Assembly: GCA_964017235.1 (NCBI GenBank) | Contig: OZ024938.1 | Location: forward strand, 62,921,816-62,985,815 | Length of the DNA stretch: 64,000 bases | Direction: 5' to 3' | Origin: Sabellastarte sp. h YS-2021 | Lineage: Eukaryota > Annelida > Polychaeta > Sabellida > Sabellidae | Shown here: in pieces, positions 31,604 to 43,968 of the stretch | Layout: the number at the start of each line of letters is the position of its first letter | How positions within the stretch are numbered: position 1 is the first letter of the stretch | The notes under the pieces: generated by a model | What the model was told of the DNA's origin: nothing | Database searches by the model: none | The model's input: the letters and a program-made list of their open reading frames with translations, nothing else | Position numbers and translations under genes: made by a program

Positions 31604-34600
31604 ATGTTATCCACTAGAGGGAGGTCATATCTATGTCTTGCTCAGATGTATTCTAGTGCAGGGAGGTCGTGTTTATGGCTGTCTAAATGTCATCCACTGC
31701 AAGGAGGTCATGGTAAGAACTGTCTAAATCCCATCCACAGGAAGGAGGTCCAATACGTAGAACTGTCTAAATGTTATCCACTAGAGGGAGGTCATATGTA
31801 TGTCTTGCTCAGATGTTTTCTAGTGCACGGAGATCGTGTTTACATATAGACAGCCATAAACACGACCTCCCTGCACTAGGAAACATTTGATTTATACATA
31901 GATATCACCACCCTCTACTGGATAACATTTAGACAGTTCTAGATATGGGACCTCCCTCCTGTGGATGGGATTTAGACATTTCGCCTGATCTGTCTAAATC
32001 TCATCCACAGGAGGGAGGTCCCATATCTAGAACCATCCAAATGTTATCCACTAGAAGGAGGTCATAGCTGTGTCTTAATAAGACATTTTCTAGTGCAGGG
32101 AGGTCGATTTAGGGCTGTCTGAATGTCATCCACTGCAAGGAGGTCATGCTAAGAACTGTCTAAATACCATCCAGTACAAGGAGGTCTCATATCTAGAACT
32201 GTCTAAATGTTATCCACTAGAGGGAGGTCATATTTATGTCTTGCTCAGATGTATTCTAGTGCAGGGAGGTCGTGTTTATGGCTGTCTAAATGTCATCCAC
32301 TGCAAGGAGGTCATGGTAAGAACTGTCTAAATCCCATCCACAGGAAGGAGGTCCGATACGTAGAACTGTCTAAATGTTATCCACTAGAGGGAGGTCATAT
32401 GTATGTCTTGCTCAGATGTTTTCTAGTGCACGGAGATCGTGTTTACATATAGACAGCCATAAACACGACCTCCCTGCACTAGGAAACATTTGATTTATAC
32501 GTAGATATCACCACCCTCTACTGGATAACATTTAGACAGTTCTAGATATGGGACCTCCCTCCTGTGGATGGGATTTAGACATTTCGCCTGATCTGTCTAA
32601 ATCTCATCCACAGGAGGGAGGTCCCATATCTAGAAGTGTCTAAATGTTATCCAGTAGAGGGAGGTCATATCTATATCTTGCTCAGATGTTTTCTAGTGCA
32701 GGGAGGTCGTGTTTATGGCTGTCTAAATGTCATCCACTGGAAGGAGGTCATGCTAAGAACTGTCTAAATACCATCCAGTACAAGGAGGTCCCATATCTAG
32801 AAGTGTCTAAATGTTATCCACTAGACAGAGGTCATATCTATGTCTTGATCAGATGTTTTCTAGTGCAGGGAGGTAGTGTTTATGGCTGTCTAAATGTCAT
32901 CCACTGCAAGGAGGTCATGCTAAGAACTGTCTAAATACCATCCAGTACAAGGAGGTCTCATACCTAGAAGTGTCTAAATGTCATCCACTAGAGGGAGGTC
33001 ATATCTGTGTCTTGCTCAGATGTTTTCTAGTGCAGGGAGGTCGTGTTTATGGCTGTCTAAATGTCATCCACTGCAAGGAGGTCATGCTAAGGACTGTCTA
33101 AATACCATCCAGTACAAGGAGGTCTCATACCTAGAACTGTCTAAATGTTATCCAGTAGAGGGAGGTCATATCTATGTCTTGCTCAGATGTATTCTAGTGC
33201 AGGGAGGTCGTGTTTATGGCTGTCTAAATGCCATCCACTGCAAGGAGGTCATGCTAAGAACTGTCTAAATACCATCCAGTACAAGGAGGTCTCATACCTA
33301 GAAGTGTCTAAATGTTATCCAGTAGAGGGAGGTCATATCTATGTCTTGCTCAGATGTATTCTAGTGCAGGGAGGTCGTGTTTATGGCTGTCTAAATGCCA
33401 TCCACTGCAAGGAGGTCATGCTAAGAACTGTCTAAATACCATCCAGTACAAGGAGGTCTCATAGCTAGAAGTGTCTAAATGTTATCCAGTAGAGGGAGGT
33501 CATATCTATGTCTTGCTCAGATGTATTCTAGTGCAGGGAGGTCGTGTTTATGGCTGTCTAAATGCCATCCACTGCAAGGAGGTCATGCTAAGAACTGTCT
33601 AAATACCATCCAGTACAAGGAGGTCTCATACCTAGAAGTGTCTAAATGTTATCCACTAGAGGGAGGTCATATCTATGTCTTGCTCAGATGTATTCTAGTG
33701 CAGGGAGGTCGTGTTTATGGCTGTCTAAATGTCATCCACTGCAAGGAGGTCATGGTAAGAACTGTCTAAATCCCATCCACAGGAAGGAGGTCCAATACGT
33801 AGAACTGTCTAAATGTTATCCACTAGAGGGAGGTCATATGTATGTCTTGCTCAGATGTTTTCTAGTGCACGGAGATCGTGTTTACATATAGACAGCCATA
33901 AACACGACCTCCCTGCACTAGGAAACATTTGATTTATACATAGATATCACCACCCTCTACTGGATAACATTTAGACAGTTCTAGATATGGGACCTCCCTC
34001 CTGTGGATGGGATTTAGACATTTCGCCTGATCTGTCTAAATCTCATCCACAGGAGGGAGGTCCCATATCTAGAACCATCCAAATGTTATCCACTAGAAGG
34101 AGGTCATAGCTGTGTCTTAATAAGACATTTTCTAGTGCAGGGAGGTCGATTTAGGGCTGTCTGAATATCATCCACTGCAAGGAGGTCATGCTAAGAACTG
34201 TCTAAATACCATCCAGTACAAGGAGGTCTCATATCTAGAACTGTCTAAATGTTATCCACTAGAGGGAGGTCATATTTATGTCTTGCTCAGATGTATTCTA
34301 GTGCAGGGAGGTCGTGTTTATGGCTGTCTAAATGTCATCCACTGCAAGGAGGTCATGGTAAGAACTGTCTAAATCCCATCCACAGGAAGGAGGTCCGATA
34401 CGTAGAACTGTCTAAATGTTATCCACTAGAGGGAGGTCATATGTATGTCTTGCTCAGATGTTTTCTAGTGCACGGAGATCGTGTTTACATATAGACAGCC
34501 ATAAACACGACCTCCCTGCACTAGGAAACATTTGATTTATACGTAGATATCACCACCCTCTACTGGATAACATTTAGACAGTTCTAGATATGGGACCTCC

Positions 34601-37600
34601 CTCCTGTGGATGGGATTTAGACATTTCGCCTGATCTGTCTAAATCTCATCCACAGGAGGGAGGTCCCATATCTAGAAGTGTCTAAATGTTATCCAGTAGA
34701 GGGAGGTCATATCTATATCTTGCTCAGATGTTTTCTAGTGCAGGGAGGTCGTGTTTATGGCTGTCTAAATGTCATCCACTGGAAGGAGGTCATGCTAAGA
34801 ACTGTCTAAATACCATCCAATACAAGGAGGTCCCATATCTAGAAGTGTCTAAATGTTATCCACTAGACAGAGGTCATATCTATGTCTTGATCAGATGTTT
34901 TCTAGTGCAGGGAGGTAGTGTTTATGGCTGTCTAAATGTCATCCACTGCAAGGAGGTCATGCTAAGAACTGTCTAAATACCATCCAGTACAAGGAGGTCT
35001 CATACCTAGAAGTGTCTAAATGTTATCCACTAGAGGGAGGTCATATCTGTGTCTTGCTCAGATGTTTTCTAGTGCAGGGAGGTCGTGTTTATGGCTGTCT
35101 AAATGTCATCCACTGCAAGGAGGTCATGCTAAGGACTGTCTAAATACCATCCAGTACAAGGAGGTCTCATACCTAGAACTGTCTAAATGTTATCCAGTAG
35201 AGGGAGGTCATATCTATGTCTTGCTCAGATGTATTCTAGTGCAGGGAGGTCGTGTTTATGGCTGTCTAAATGCCATCCACTGCAAGGAGGTCATGCTAAG
35301 AACTGTCTAAATACCATCCAGTACAAGGAGGTCTCATACCTAGAAGTGTCTAAATGTTATCCAGTAGAGGGAGGTCATATCTATGTCTTGCTCAGATGTA
35401 TTCTAGTGCAGGGAGGTCGTGTTTATGGCTGTCTAAATGCCATCCACTGCAAGGAGGTCATGCTAAGAACTGTCTAAATACCATCCAGTACAAGGAGGTC
35501 TCATAGCTAGAAGTGTCTAAATGTTATCCAGTAGAGGGAGGTCATATCTATGTCTTGCTCAGATGTATTCTAGTGCAGGGAGGTCGTGTTTATGGCTGTC
35601 TAAATGTCATCCACTGCAAGGAGGTCATGTTAAGAACTGTCTAAATACCATCCAGTACAAGGAGGTCTCATACCTAGAAGTGTCTAAATGTTATCCACTA
35701 GAGGGAGGTCATATGTATGTCTTGCTCAGATGTATTCTAGTGCAGGGAGGTCGTGTTTATGGCTGTCTAAATGTCATCCACTGCAAGGAGGTCATGGTAA
35801 GAACTGTCTAAATCCCATCCACAGGAAGGAGGTCCGATACGTAGAACTGTCTAAATGTTATCCACTAGAGGGAGGTCATATGTATGTCTTGCTCAGATGT
35901 TTTCTAGTGCACGGAGATCGTGTTTACATATAGACAGCCATAAACACGACCTCCCTGCACTAGGAAACATTTGATTTATACATAGATATCACCACCCTCT
36001 ACTGGATAACATTTAGACAGTTCTAGATATGGGACCTCCCTCCTGTGGATGGGATTTAGACATTTCGCCTGATCTGTCTAAATCTCATCCACAGGAGGGA
36101 GGTCCCATATCTAGAACCATCCAAATGTTATCCACTAGAAGGAGGTCATAGCTGTGTCATAATAAGACATTTTCTAGTGCAGGGAGGTCGATTTAGGGCT
36201 GTCTGAATGTCATCCACTGCAAGGAGGTCATGCTAAGAACTGTCTAAATACCATCCAGTACAAGGAGGTCTCATATCTAGAACTGTCTAAATGTTATCCA
36301 CTAGAGGGAGGTCATATTTATGTCTTGCTCAGATGTATTCTAGTGCAGGGAGGTCGTGTTTATGGCTGTCTAAATGTCATCCACTGCAAGGAGGTCATGG
36401 TAAGAACTGTCTAAATCCCATCCACAGGAAGGAGGTCCAATACGTAGAACTGTCTAAATGTTATCCACTAGAGGGAGGTCATATGTATGTCTTGCTCAGA
36501 TGTTTTCTAGTGCACGGAGATCGTGTTTACATATAGACAGCCATAAACACGACCTCCCTGCACTAGGAAACATTTGATTTATACATAGATATCACCACCC
36601 TCTACTGGATAACATTTAGACAGTTCTAGATATGGGACCTCCCTCCTGTGGATGGGATTTAGACATTTCGCCTGATCTGTCTAAATCTCATCCACAGGAG
36701 GGAGGTCCCATATCTAGAACCATCCAAATGTTATCCACTAGAAGGAGGTCATAGCTGTGTCTTAATAAGACATTTTCTAGTGCAGGGAGGTCGATTTAGG
36801 GCTGTCTGAATGTCATCCACTGCAAGGAGGTCATGCTAAGAACTGTCTAAATACCATCCAGTACAAGGAGGTCTCATATCTAGAACTGTCTAAATGTTAT
36901 CCACTAGAGGGAGGTCATATTTATGTCTTGCTCAGATGTATTCTAGTGCAGGGAGGTCGTGTTTATGGCTGTCTAAATGTCATCCACTGCAAGGAGGTCA
37001 TGGTAAGAACTGTCTAAATCCCATCCACAGGAAGGAGGTCCGATACGTAGAACTGTCTAAATGTTATCCACTAGAGGGAGGTCATATGTATGTCTTGCTC
37101 AGATGTTTTCTAGTGCACGGAGATCGTGTTTACATATAGACAGCCATAAACACGACCTCCCTGCACTAGGAAACATTTGATTTATACGTAGATATCACCA
37201 CCCTCTACTGGATAACATTTAGACAGTTCTAGATATGGGACCTCCCTCCTGTGGATGGGATTTAGACATTTCGCCTGATCTGTCTAAATCTCATCCACAG
37301 GAGGGAGGTCCCATATCTAGAAGTGTCTAAATGTTATCCAGTAGAGGGAGGTCATATCTATATCTTGCTCAGATGTTTTCTAGTGCAGGGAGGTCGTGTT
37401 TATGGCTGTCTAAATGTCATCCACTGGAAGGAGGTCATGCTAAGAACTGTCTAAATACCATCCAATACAAGGAGGTCCCATATCTAGAAGTGTCTAAATG
37501 TTATCCACTAGACAGAGGTCATATCTATGTCTTGATCAGATGTTTTCTAGTGCAGGGAGGTAGTGTTTATGGCTGTCTAAATGTCATCCACTGCAAGGAG

Positions 37601-39850
37601 GTCATGCTAAGAACTGTCTAAATACCATCCAGTACAAGGAGGTCTCATACCTAGAAGTGTCTAAATGTTATCCACTAGAGGGAGGTCATATCTGTGTCTT
37701 GCTCAGATGTTTTCTAGTGCAGGGAGGTCGTGTTTATGGCTGTCTAAATGTCATCCACTGCAAGGAGGTCATGCTAAGGACTGTCTAAATACCATCCAGT
37801 ACAAGGAGGTCTCATACCTAGAACTGTCTAAATGTTATCCAGTAGAGGGAGGTCATATCTATGTCTTGCTCAGATGTATTCTAGTGCAGGGAGGTCGTGT
37901 TTATGGCTGTCTAAATGCCATCCACTGCAAGGAGGTCATGCTAAGAACTGTCTAAATACCATCCAGTACAAGGAGGTCTCATACCTAGAAGTGTCTAAAT
38001 GTTATCCAGTAGAGGGAGGTCATATCTATGTCTTGCTCAGATGTATTCTAGTGCAGGGAGGTCGTGTTTATGGCTGTCTAAATGCCATCCACTGCAAGGA
38101 GGTCATGCTAAGAACTGTCTAAATACCATCCAGTACAAGGAGGTCTCATAGCTAGAAGTGTCTAAATGTTATCCAGTAGAGGGAGGTCATATCTATGTCT
38201 TGCTCAGATGTATTCTAGTGCAGGGAGGTCGTGTTTATGGCTGTCTAAATGTCATCCACTGCAAGGAGGTCATGTTAAGAACTGTCTAAATACCATCCAG
38301 TACAAGGAGGTCTCATACCTAGAAGTGTCTAAATGTTATCCACTAGAGGGAGGTCATATGTATGTCTTGCTCAGATGTATTCTAGTGCAGGGAGGTCGTG
38401 TTTATGGCTGTCTAAATGTCATCCACTGCAAGGAGGTCATGGTAAGAACTGTCTAAATCCCATCCACAGGAAGGAGGTCCGATACGTAGAACTGTCTAAA
38501 TGTTATCCACTAGAGGGAGGTCATATGTATGTCTTGCTCAGATGTTTTCTAGTGCACGGAGATCGTGTTTACATATAGACAGCCATAAACACGACCTCCC
38601 TGCACTAGGAAACATTTGATTTATACATAGATATCACCACCCTCTACTGGATAACATTTAGACAGTTCTAGATATGGGACCTCCCTCCTGTGGATGGGAT
38701 TTAGACATTTCGCCTGATCTGTCTAAATCTCATCCACAGGAGGGAGGTCCCATATCTAGAACCATCCAAATGTTATCCACTAGAAGGAGGTCATAGCTGT
38801 GTCATAATAAGACATTTTCTAGTGCAGGGAGGTCGATTTAGGGCTGTCTGAATGTCATCCACTGCAAGGAGGTCATGCTAAGAACTGTCTAAATACCATC
38901 CAGTACAAGGAGGTCTCATATCTAGAACTGTCTAAATGTTATCCACTAGAGGGAGGTCATATTTATGTCTTGCTCAGATGTATTCTAGTGCAGGGAGGTC
39001 GTGTTTATGGCTGTCTAAATGTCATCCACTGCAAGGAGGTCATGGTAAGAACTGTCTAAATCCCATCCACAGGAAGGAGGTCCGATACGTAGAACTGTCT
39101 AAATGTTATCCACTAGAGGGAGGTCATATGTATGTCTTGCTCAGATGTTTTCTAGTGCACGGAGATCGTGTTTACATATAGACAGCCATAAACACGACCT
39201 CCCTGCACTAGGAAACATTTGATTTATACGTAGATATCACCACCCTCTACCGGATAACATTTAGACAGTTCTAGATATGGGACCTCCCTCCTGTGGATGG
39301 GATTTAGACATTTCGCCTGATCTGTCTAAATCTCATCCACAGGAGGGAGGTCCCATATCTAGAAGTGTCTAAATGTTATCCAGTACAGGGAGGTCATATC
39401 TATATCTTGCTCAGATGTTTTCTAGTGCAGGGAGGTCGTGTTTATGGCTGTCTAAATGTCATCCACTGGAAGGAGGTCATGCTAAAAACTGTCTAAATAC
39501 CATCCAATACAAGGAGGTCCCATATCTAGAAGTGTCTAAATGTTATCCACTAGACAGAGGTCATATCTATGTCTTGCTCAGATGTATTCTAGTGCAGGGA
39601 GGTCGTGTTTATGGCTGTCTAAATGTCATCCACTGCAAGGAGGTCATGCTAAGAACTGTCTAAATACCATCCAGTACAAGGAGGTCCCATACCTAGAACT
39701 GTCTAAATGTTATCCACTAGAGGGAGGTCATATCTATGTCTTGCTCAGATGTATTCTAGTGCAGGGAGGTCGTGTTTATGGCTGTCTAAATGCCATCCAC
39801 TGCAAGGAGGTCATGCTAAGGACTGTCTAAATCTCATCCACAGGAGGGAT
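31604..39850. repeat. Higher-order repeat of 2,042 bp with 603-bp subunit
   Basis: Diagnostic variants recur 2,042 bp apart (31604/33646/35688, 32644/34686, 32978/35020, 36894/38936, 37331/39373). One interval is 2,645 bp (35688 to 38333; 34686 to 37331), that is 2,042 plus one extra 603-bp block. Copies are nearly identical; small differences such as CTTAATAAG versus CATAATAAG near 36157 and 38802 show that 35688- and 38333-blocks are closest relatives. The last copy is cut at 39850. Confidence 0.92.
31936..32033. repeat. 43-bp stem, 12-bp loop hairpin, first of nine
   Basis: The left arm 31936-31978 pairs with 31991-32033 with one mismatch; the loop 31979-31990 is TTTCGCCTGATC. The left arm comes from an inverted satellite monomer and the right arm from a direct one. 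Further copies start at 32539, 33978, 34581, 36020, 36623, 37226, 38665 and 39268, one per 603-bp block. A smaller inverted junction (CGTGTTTA/TAAACACG) lies about 100 bp upstream of each. Confidence 0.93.
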
Positions 39851-40589
39851 ATCTTATAATTAGATTTCTATAGCTTCTACTCTTTATAATGGGTACATTA
39901 CTTTTTTAAATTCATCCAGAACTGATTATTATGGCTTTTTGATCTTTTCACTGACACTTGCTTTATTTTCCAGAAAACTGTATTTAAAAAAAAAAAATTT
40001 GGGTTCAAACAGTATAACAACAAAGAAGAACAAGGCGGCTTCCAAATCTCCACCTCAGAGATCAACTGACCTAATATAAAGCAAATTAAAACTTTTTAAG
40101 ACTATAAATGGAGAAAGAAAGTTAAATTTATGTACTTATTAACTGTTTTAGTTCTACTTGTTCTACTAGCATCTGAAATGGACGTCTTTATCACTTAAAT
40201 ACAGCATTAGGATACCAGACTAGAACCATATATGCCATATATAAATACACGTGCTTTTATGTTAATTTTATTTATTGACCTCCTTGTGGTGGATAGGAAA
40301 TAGACTCTACCTTGTTTTTGTCAAGGCGGAAGTCAGACGACGAGGAAGCCAAAGGAGGTTTGTTTTTGCATTCATATGTATGTTTTTTTTTTTGTAAAGA
40401 CAGCAAATTTTGCTTGATGTGTGATGACACCTATACTCCTACTCTGCATAAGTTGGCCGCAGGCATAAGTTGGCGGCCCTCACCGCACCTTCACAGGGCC
40501 TTAACATGAGTGGCCTAATACACTCAGAAATCATGTACTGCTCAGCCAGTGAAATTCGTCACCCCAGTGAATTTCGTCACCTGCATTTT
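39851..40589. other. No gene recognised; one stray satellite piece
   Basis: Mostly AT-rich. At 40278-40305 GACCTCCTTGTGGTGGATAG with following TAGAC resembles a single inverted sub-unit of the 167-bp satellite. At 40549-40585 GTGAAATTCGTCAC and GTGAATTTCGTCAC form a short direct pair leading into the foldback element. Confidence 0.5.
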
Positions 40590-41014
40590 ATGACAATATT
40601 AAAGAGTTTTTACTGTCTAGTTATGGCATATATGTATACCTTGCCGTTGAAAGAAGCTAGTGGTGGTGGACCAGTTCACGCCCGGGTACCAATTCACGCC
40701 CACTCCTAAATTTATCCAAAACAGTTACAGTTAAACAATAAATAACAAATGTATATGATCAATTTGATGATTATCTATGATGTGGTAAACATCTTCTCTA
40801 TGAAAAATTATTACTCTTCAAGAAAATTGAGGGTGGGCGTGAATTGGTACCCGGGCGTGAACTGGTCCACCACCACTATTCCATTTATTTAAATCTGAAT
40901 ATTGCCCGTCCTTGAGCATTTTTACGGCAGGTGACGAACTTCACGAGCTTCTTTCAACGGCAAGGTATACATAAATGCCATAACTGGACAGTAAAAACTC
41001 TTTAATATTGTCAT
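40590..41014. mobile_element. Foldback/MITE-like inverted-repeat element
   Basis: Outer arms 40590-40658 and 40946-41014 are 69-bp inverted repeats (ATGACAATATTAAAGAG at each end, few mismatches). Inner arms 40659-40704 and 40833-40877 are 45-bp inverted repeats containing CGCCCGGGTACCAATTCACG. A 68-bp segment (40878-40945) occurs only on the right. No frame and no convincing target duplication. Nested arms suggest a foldback element or a MITE within a MITE. Confidence 0.75.
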
Positions 41015-41064
41015 TATTAGCAGTACAATTCTTACGTATGATAACAACAAAAATTTCAGTTTTT

Positions 41065-43968
41065 CAGTCAGCTGACATTATGTTGTCACTCTACGGCGTT
41101 TGCGTGAACAACTTCTCCTCGGAGGCTCCAAAACTACAAGGCCTAGAGACATGCTGTTTTTTTTTTAAAAACCTTATCTATCGAGGATGAAAAATTGTTC
41201 AAGGTGTGCAAATCAGTTCGTCTGTTTGCATGAGACATTACAAGGAAGGTACCCCCACCAAAAGTTTGAAAATTTCAACACTTTATCATGATTTTCTCAG
41301 TGACTATTGCACAAATTTCTCTCATATCTTGCATATATATACTAGGCCAGAAGTAGATTCTCTTTTGTGAGTATGAGACCTGGATCTATTTTTTTATGAT
41401 TTTTTAAAATAATTTTTAATGCATTGAAATTCATGAAACCATGCACTAAATCACCAATAACTTGAACAGTATTGCATTTAGAGCATTTTGTTAAAATATA
41501 TTATTCAGCTACTTTTTCCATAGCTACAACATGGTGAGTAACTTGGGTGTTTATTCCAATAGCTAAGTGAGTAATAGCTACTTTCTGATTTTTCAGTACC
41601 TTTCATAAGAAGTAAAATCATTTGTAACTCAAAAACTATTGCATTTAGGGAATTTTGTATAAATATTACATGGGTTAGCATGAAGTGGGTCGATTCATGA
41701 AGTGGGTCAATTTTCCAAGAAATTCTACCAAAATAAAAGTTTGCTGTAATCCTGTATCATGAAACCCATGTAGTGCTGTCACTCACTAGTGCAAATTAAC
41801 ATCAAATATTGCCCACGTTGGCCGACCGAGTACCGACATATGTCGACTTCATAAACTCATCTCAAAATGAAACTATTTAATTAAAATGTAAAATAATATA
41901 TTGTTTCTCACCCGAATAAATCATTTTAGGGTCATATTTGTCCTTTTATTTCGGTTGTTTATGCATTGTCAAATGTAGGAACACTTTGAAAACTGTCTGA
42001 AATTATCTAATTCAGACTTTATAAAGTGCTGCATAATGGCTATATAATATCATGTACATCTCAAATAAACAAAACTACGGTGTTTTTAAAGATTATTTGA
42101 AATCTTTACGTCAAATAATTGACTTATCAAGTGTGAAAAAAAATAAAGATGCAATTCCGAAACTACATTCAAGCAATGCTTTCCTGATAGGTCATGTGAC
42201 TAGATTTGTACGGACTGTGTAAAGGCCAAAAATATATTTTAAAATGCTGAATAATCCTTCAGTTTTAAAAGATATTCTATCCTTATTATATAAATATGCC
42301 AATATCTTTGCAATCGGATTTGAAAAAATGCATCCGATTATCGCTCATAATAGACCTAGCAAACGATAGTATCAGAAGTAGCGAGTGTCGCGAGAGCACT
42401 AATAAATGTGTTATTCAGCTACTTTTGGGTCAGCCATAACATAGTAAAATTTCAGAACCATAGCTTATTGCATAGCTGAGTAATAGCTACTTTGAGGTTG
42501 TCACTGTTTAGTAAATTGCTTGTATCTTCAAAACTATTGCATTTAGAGTATTTTGTTAAAATATGTTTTTCATGTACTTTTGGGTCAGCTATAACATAGT
42601 GAATTGGCAGACCTGTATGTCATGGCATAGCTGAGCAATAGCTACTTTGAGGTTTTCCCTGTTGAGTAAATCGGTTGTAACTTGAAAAATATTGCGTTTA
42701 AAATATTTTCTATAAATATGTTGCTCACCTACTTTTGGGTCAGCTATAACATAGTAAAGTTGCAGACCTGTAGCTCATTACATAGCTGAGCAATAGCTAC
42801 TTTGAGGTTTTCTCTGTTGAGTAAATCAGTTGTAACTTGAAAACTATGGCATTTAAAGAATTTTGTTTAAATATGTTATTCATCTACTTGTGAATTAGCT
42901 ATAACATTGTAAAATTGGAGATGTGTAGCTCATGGCATAGCTGTGTAATAGCTATTCTGAGGTTCTCACTGTTGAGTAAGTCCGTTGTAACTTGAAAAAT
43001 ATTGCATTTAAACTATTTTCTATAAATATGTTGTTCACCTACTTTTGGGTCAGCTATAACATAGTGAATTTGCAGACCTGTATGTCATGGCCTAGCTGAG
43101 CAATAACTACTTTCAGGTTCTCACTGTTGAGTAAATCAGTTGTAACTTGAAAACTATTGCATTTAGAGTATTTTGTTTGAATATGTTGTTCACCTACTTT
43201 TGTGTCAGCTATAACATAGTAAAGTTGCAGACCTGTAGCTCATTACATAGCTGAGCAATAGCTACTTTGAGGTTTTCTCTGTTGAGTAGATTAGTTGTTA
43301 CTTGAAAACTATTGCATTTAGAGAATTTTGTTTAAATATGCTATTCATCTACTTTTGAATTAGCTATAACATTGTAAAATTGGAGATGTGTAGCTCATGG
43401 CATAGCTGTGTAATAGCTATTCTCAGGTTCTCACTGTTAAATAAATCAATTGTAAATGGAAAAATATTGCATTTAGAGTTGTTTTCAATATGTTGTTCAC
43501 CTACTTTTGAGTTAGCTATATCATAGTGAAATTGTAGACTTGTATGTCATGGCATAGCTGAGCATTAGTTACTTTTAGAGTTTCACTGTTGAGTTAATGA
43601 GTTGTAAATTGAAAACTATTGCATTTAGAGAATTTTGTTTAAATATGTTATTCATCTACTTTGGGGTCAGCTATAAAATAGTAAAATTGCAGACCTGTGG
43701 CTCCTTGCATATCTCAGTAATAGCTACTACCAGGTTCTCACTGTTGAGTAAATCAGTTGTAACTCAAAAACTATGGCATTTGCAGTATTTTCTTCAAATA
43801 TGTTTTTAACCTACTTTTTACACCTAAATAGTTACCTAAGTTACTTTCCTTCTGAATACCATTTGCAGAGCACAACTTTTGTTTCCTTTTCTTCTGTCAC
43901 TTCTACTATGAAACTCAAAACACACAGTCAGCTGACACAGAGCCCGTTCACGGGCACTGATTGCTTTT
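41065..43968 (+). mobile_element. Family B element, copy 2 (both ends present)
   Basis: The head CAGTCAGCTGACA (41065-41077) is preceded by a T run. The 300-bp shared leader is followed by a 155-bp array (41430-43790, split by an insertion at 41668-42404). The tail ends with CAGTCAGCTGACA (43925-43937), the hairpin GCCCGTTCACGGGC (43942-43955) and ACTGATTGC before a run of T. The core GTCAGCTGAC is self-complementary, so the two subterminal copies are both direct and inverted. The layout matches family A. Class assignment as Helentron-associated is inference. Confidence 0.75.
41668..42404. mobile_element. 737-bp orphan insertion in a 155-bp unit
   Basis: The repeat phrase GTATAAATATGTTATTCAGC is split: the left part ends GTATAAAT and the right part resumes ATAAATGTGTTATTCAGC, leaving a likely 6-bp duplication ATAAAT. 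The inserted sequence has no terminal inverted repeat, tandem structure, poly-A tail or tRNA box that I can see. It contains CCGACATATGTCGAC and a long AT-rich centre. Family unknown. Confidence 0.6.

Larger units (their letters stand above)
28767..39850. repeat. 11-kb satellite array, 167-bp monomer
   Basis: About 66 monomer equivalents. Every monomer has four related 39-44 bp parts, each with (T)CTAAAT..(C/T)ATCCA-like start and a GGAGGTC box: CCACTAGAGGGAGGTC, CTAGTGCAGGGAGGTC, CCACTGCAAGGAGGTC and CCAGTACAAGGAGGTC. The lengths 39, 44, 41 and 43 sum to 167. The left edge (28767-28920) starts with inverted copies. From 31604 a higher-order repeat is superimposed. The overlapping 96-codon frames recurring every 167 bp rotate through all three frames and are not genes. 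Monomer length and higher-order structure resemble centromeric or heterochromatic satellites. Confidence 0.95.

Noticed and set aside
29099-39830. Dozens of 81-96 codon open frames with near-identical protein (MLS(S/T)RGRSYLCLAQM-type) in the satellite
   Set aside because: They recur every 167 bp in rotating frames, overlap each other and arise from the monomer sequence. No start context, stop spacing or family supports coding.
28767-39850. CRISPR-like regular repeats
   Set aside because: The whole 167-bp unit is repeated with no unique spacers, no cas genes, and the setting is eukaryotic.
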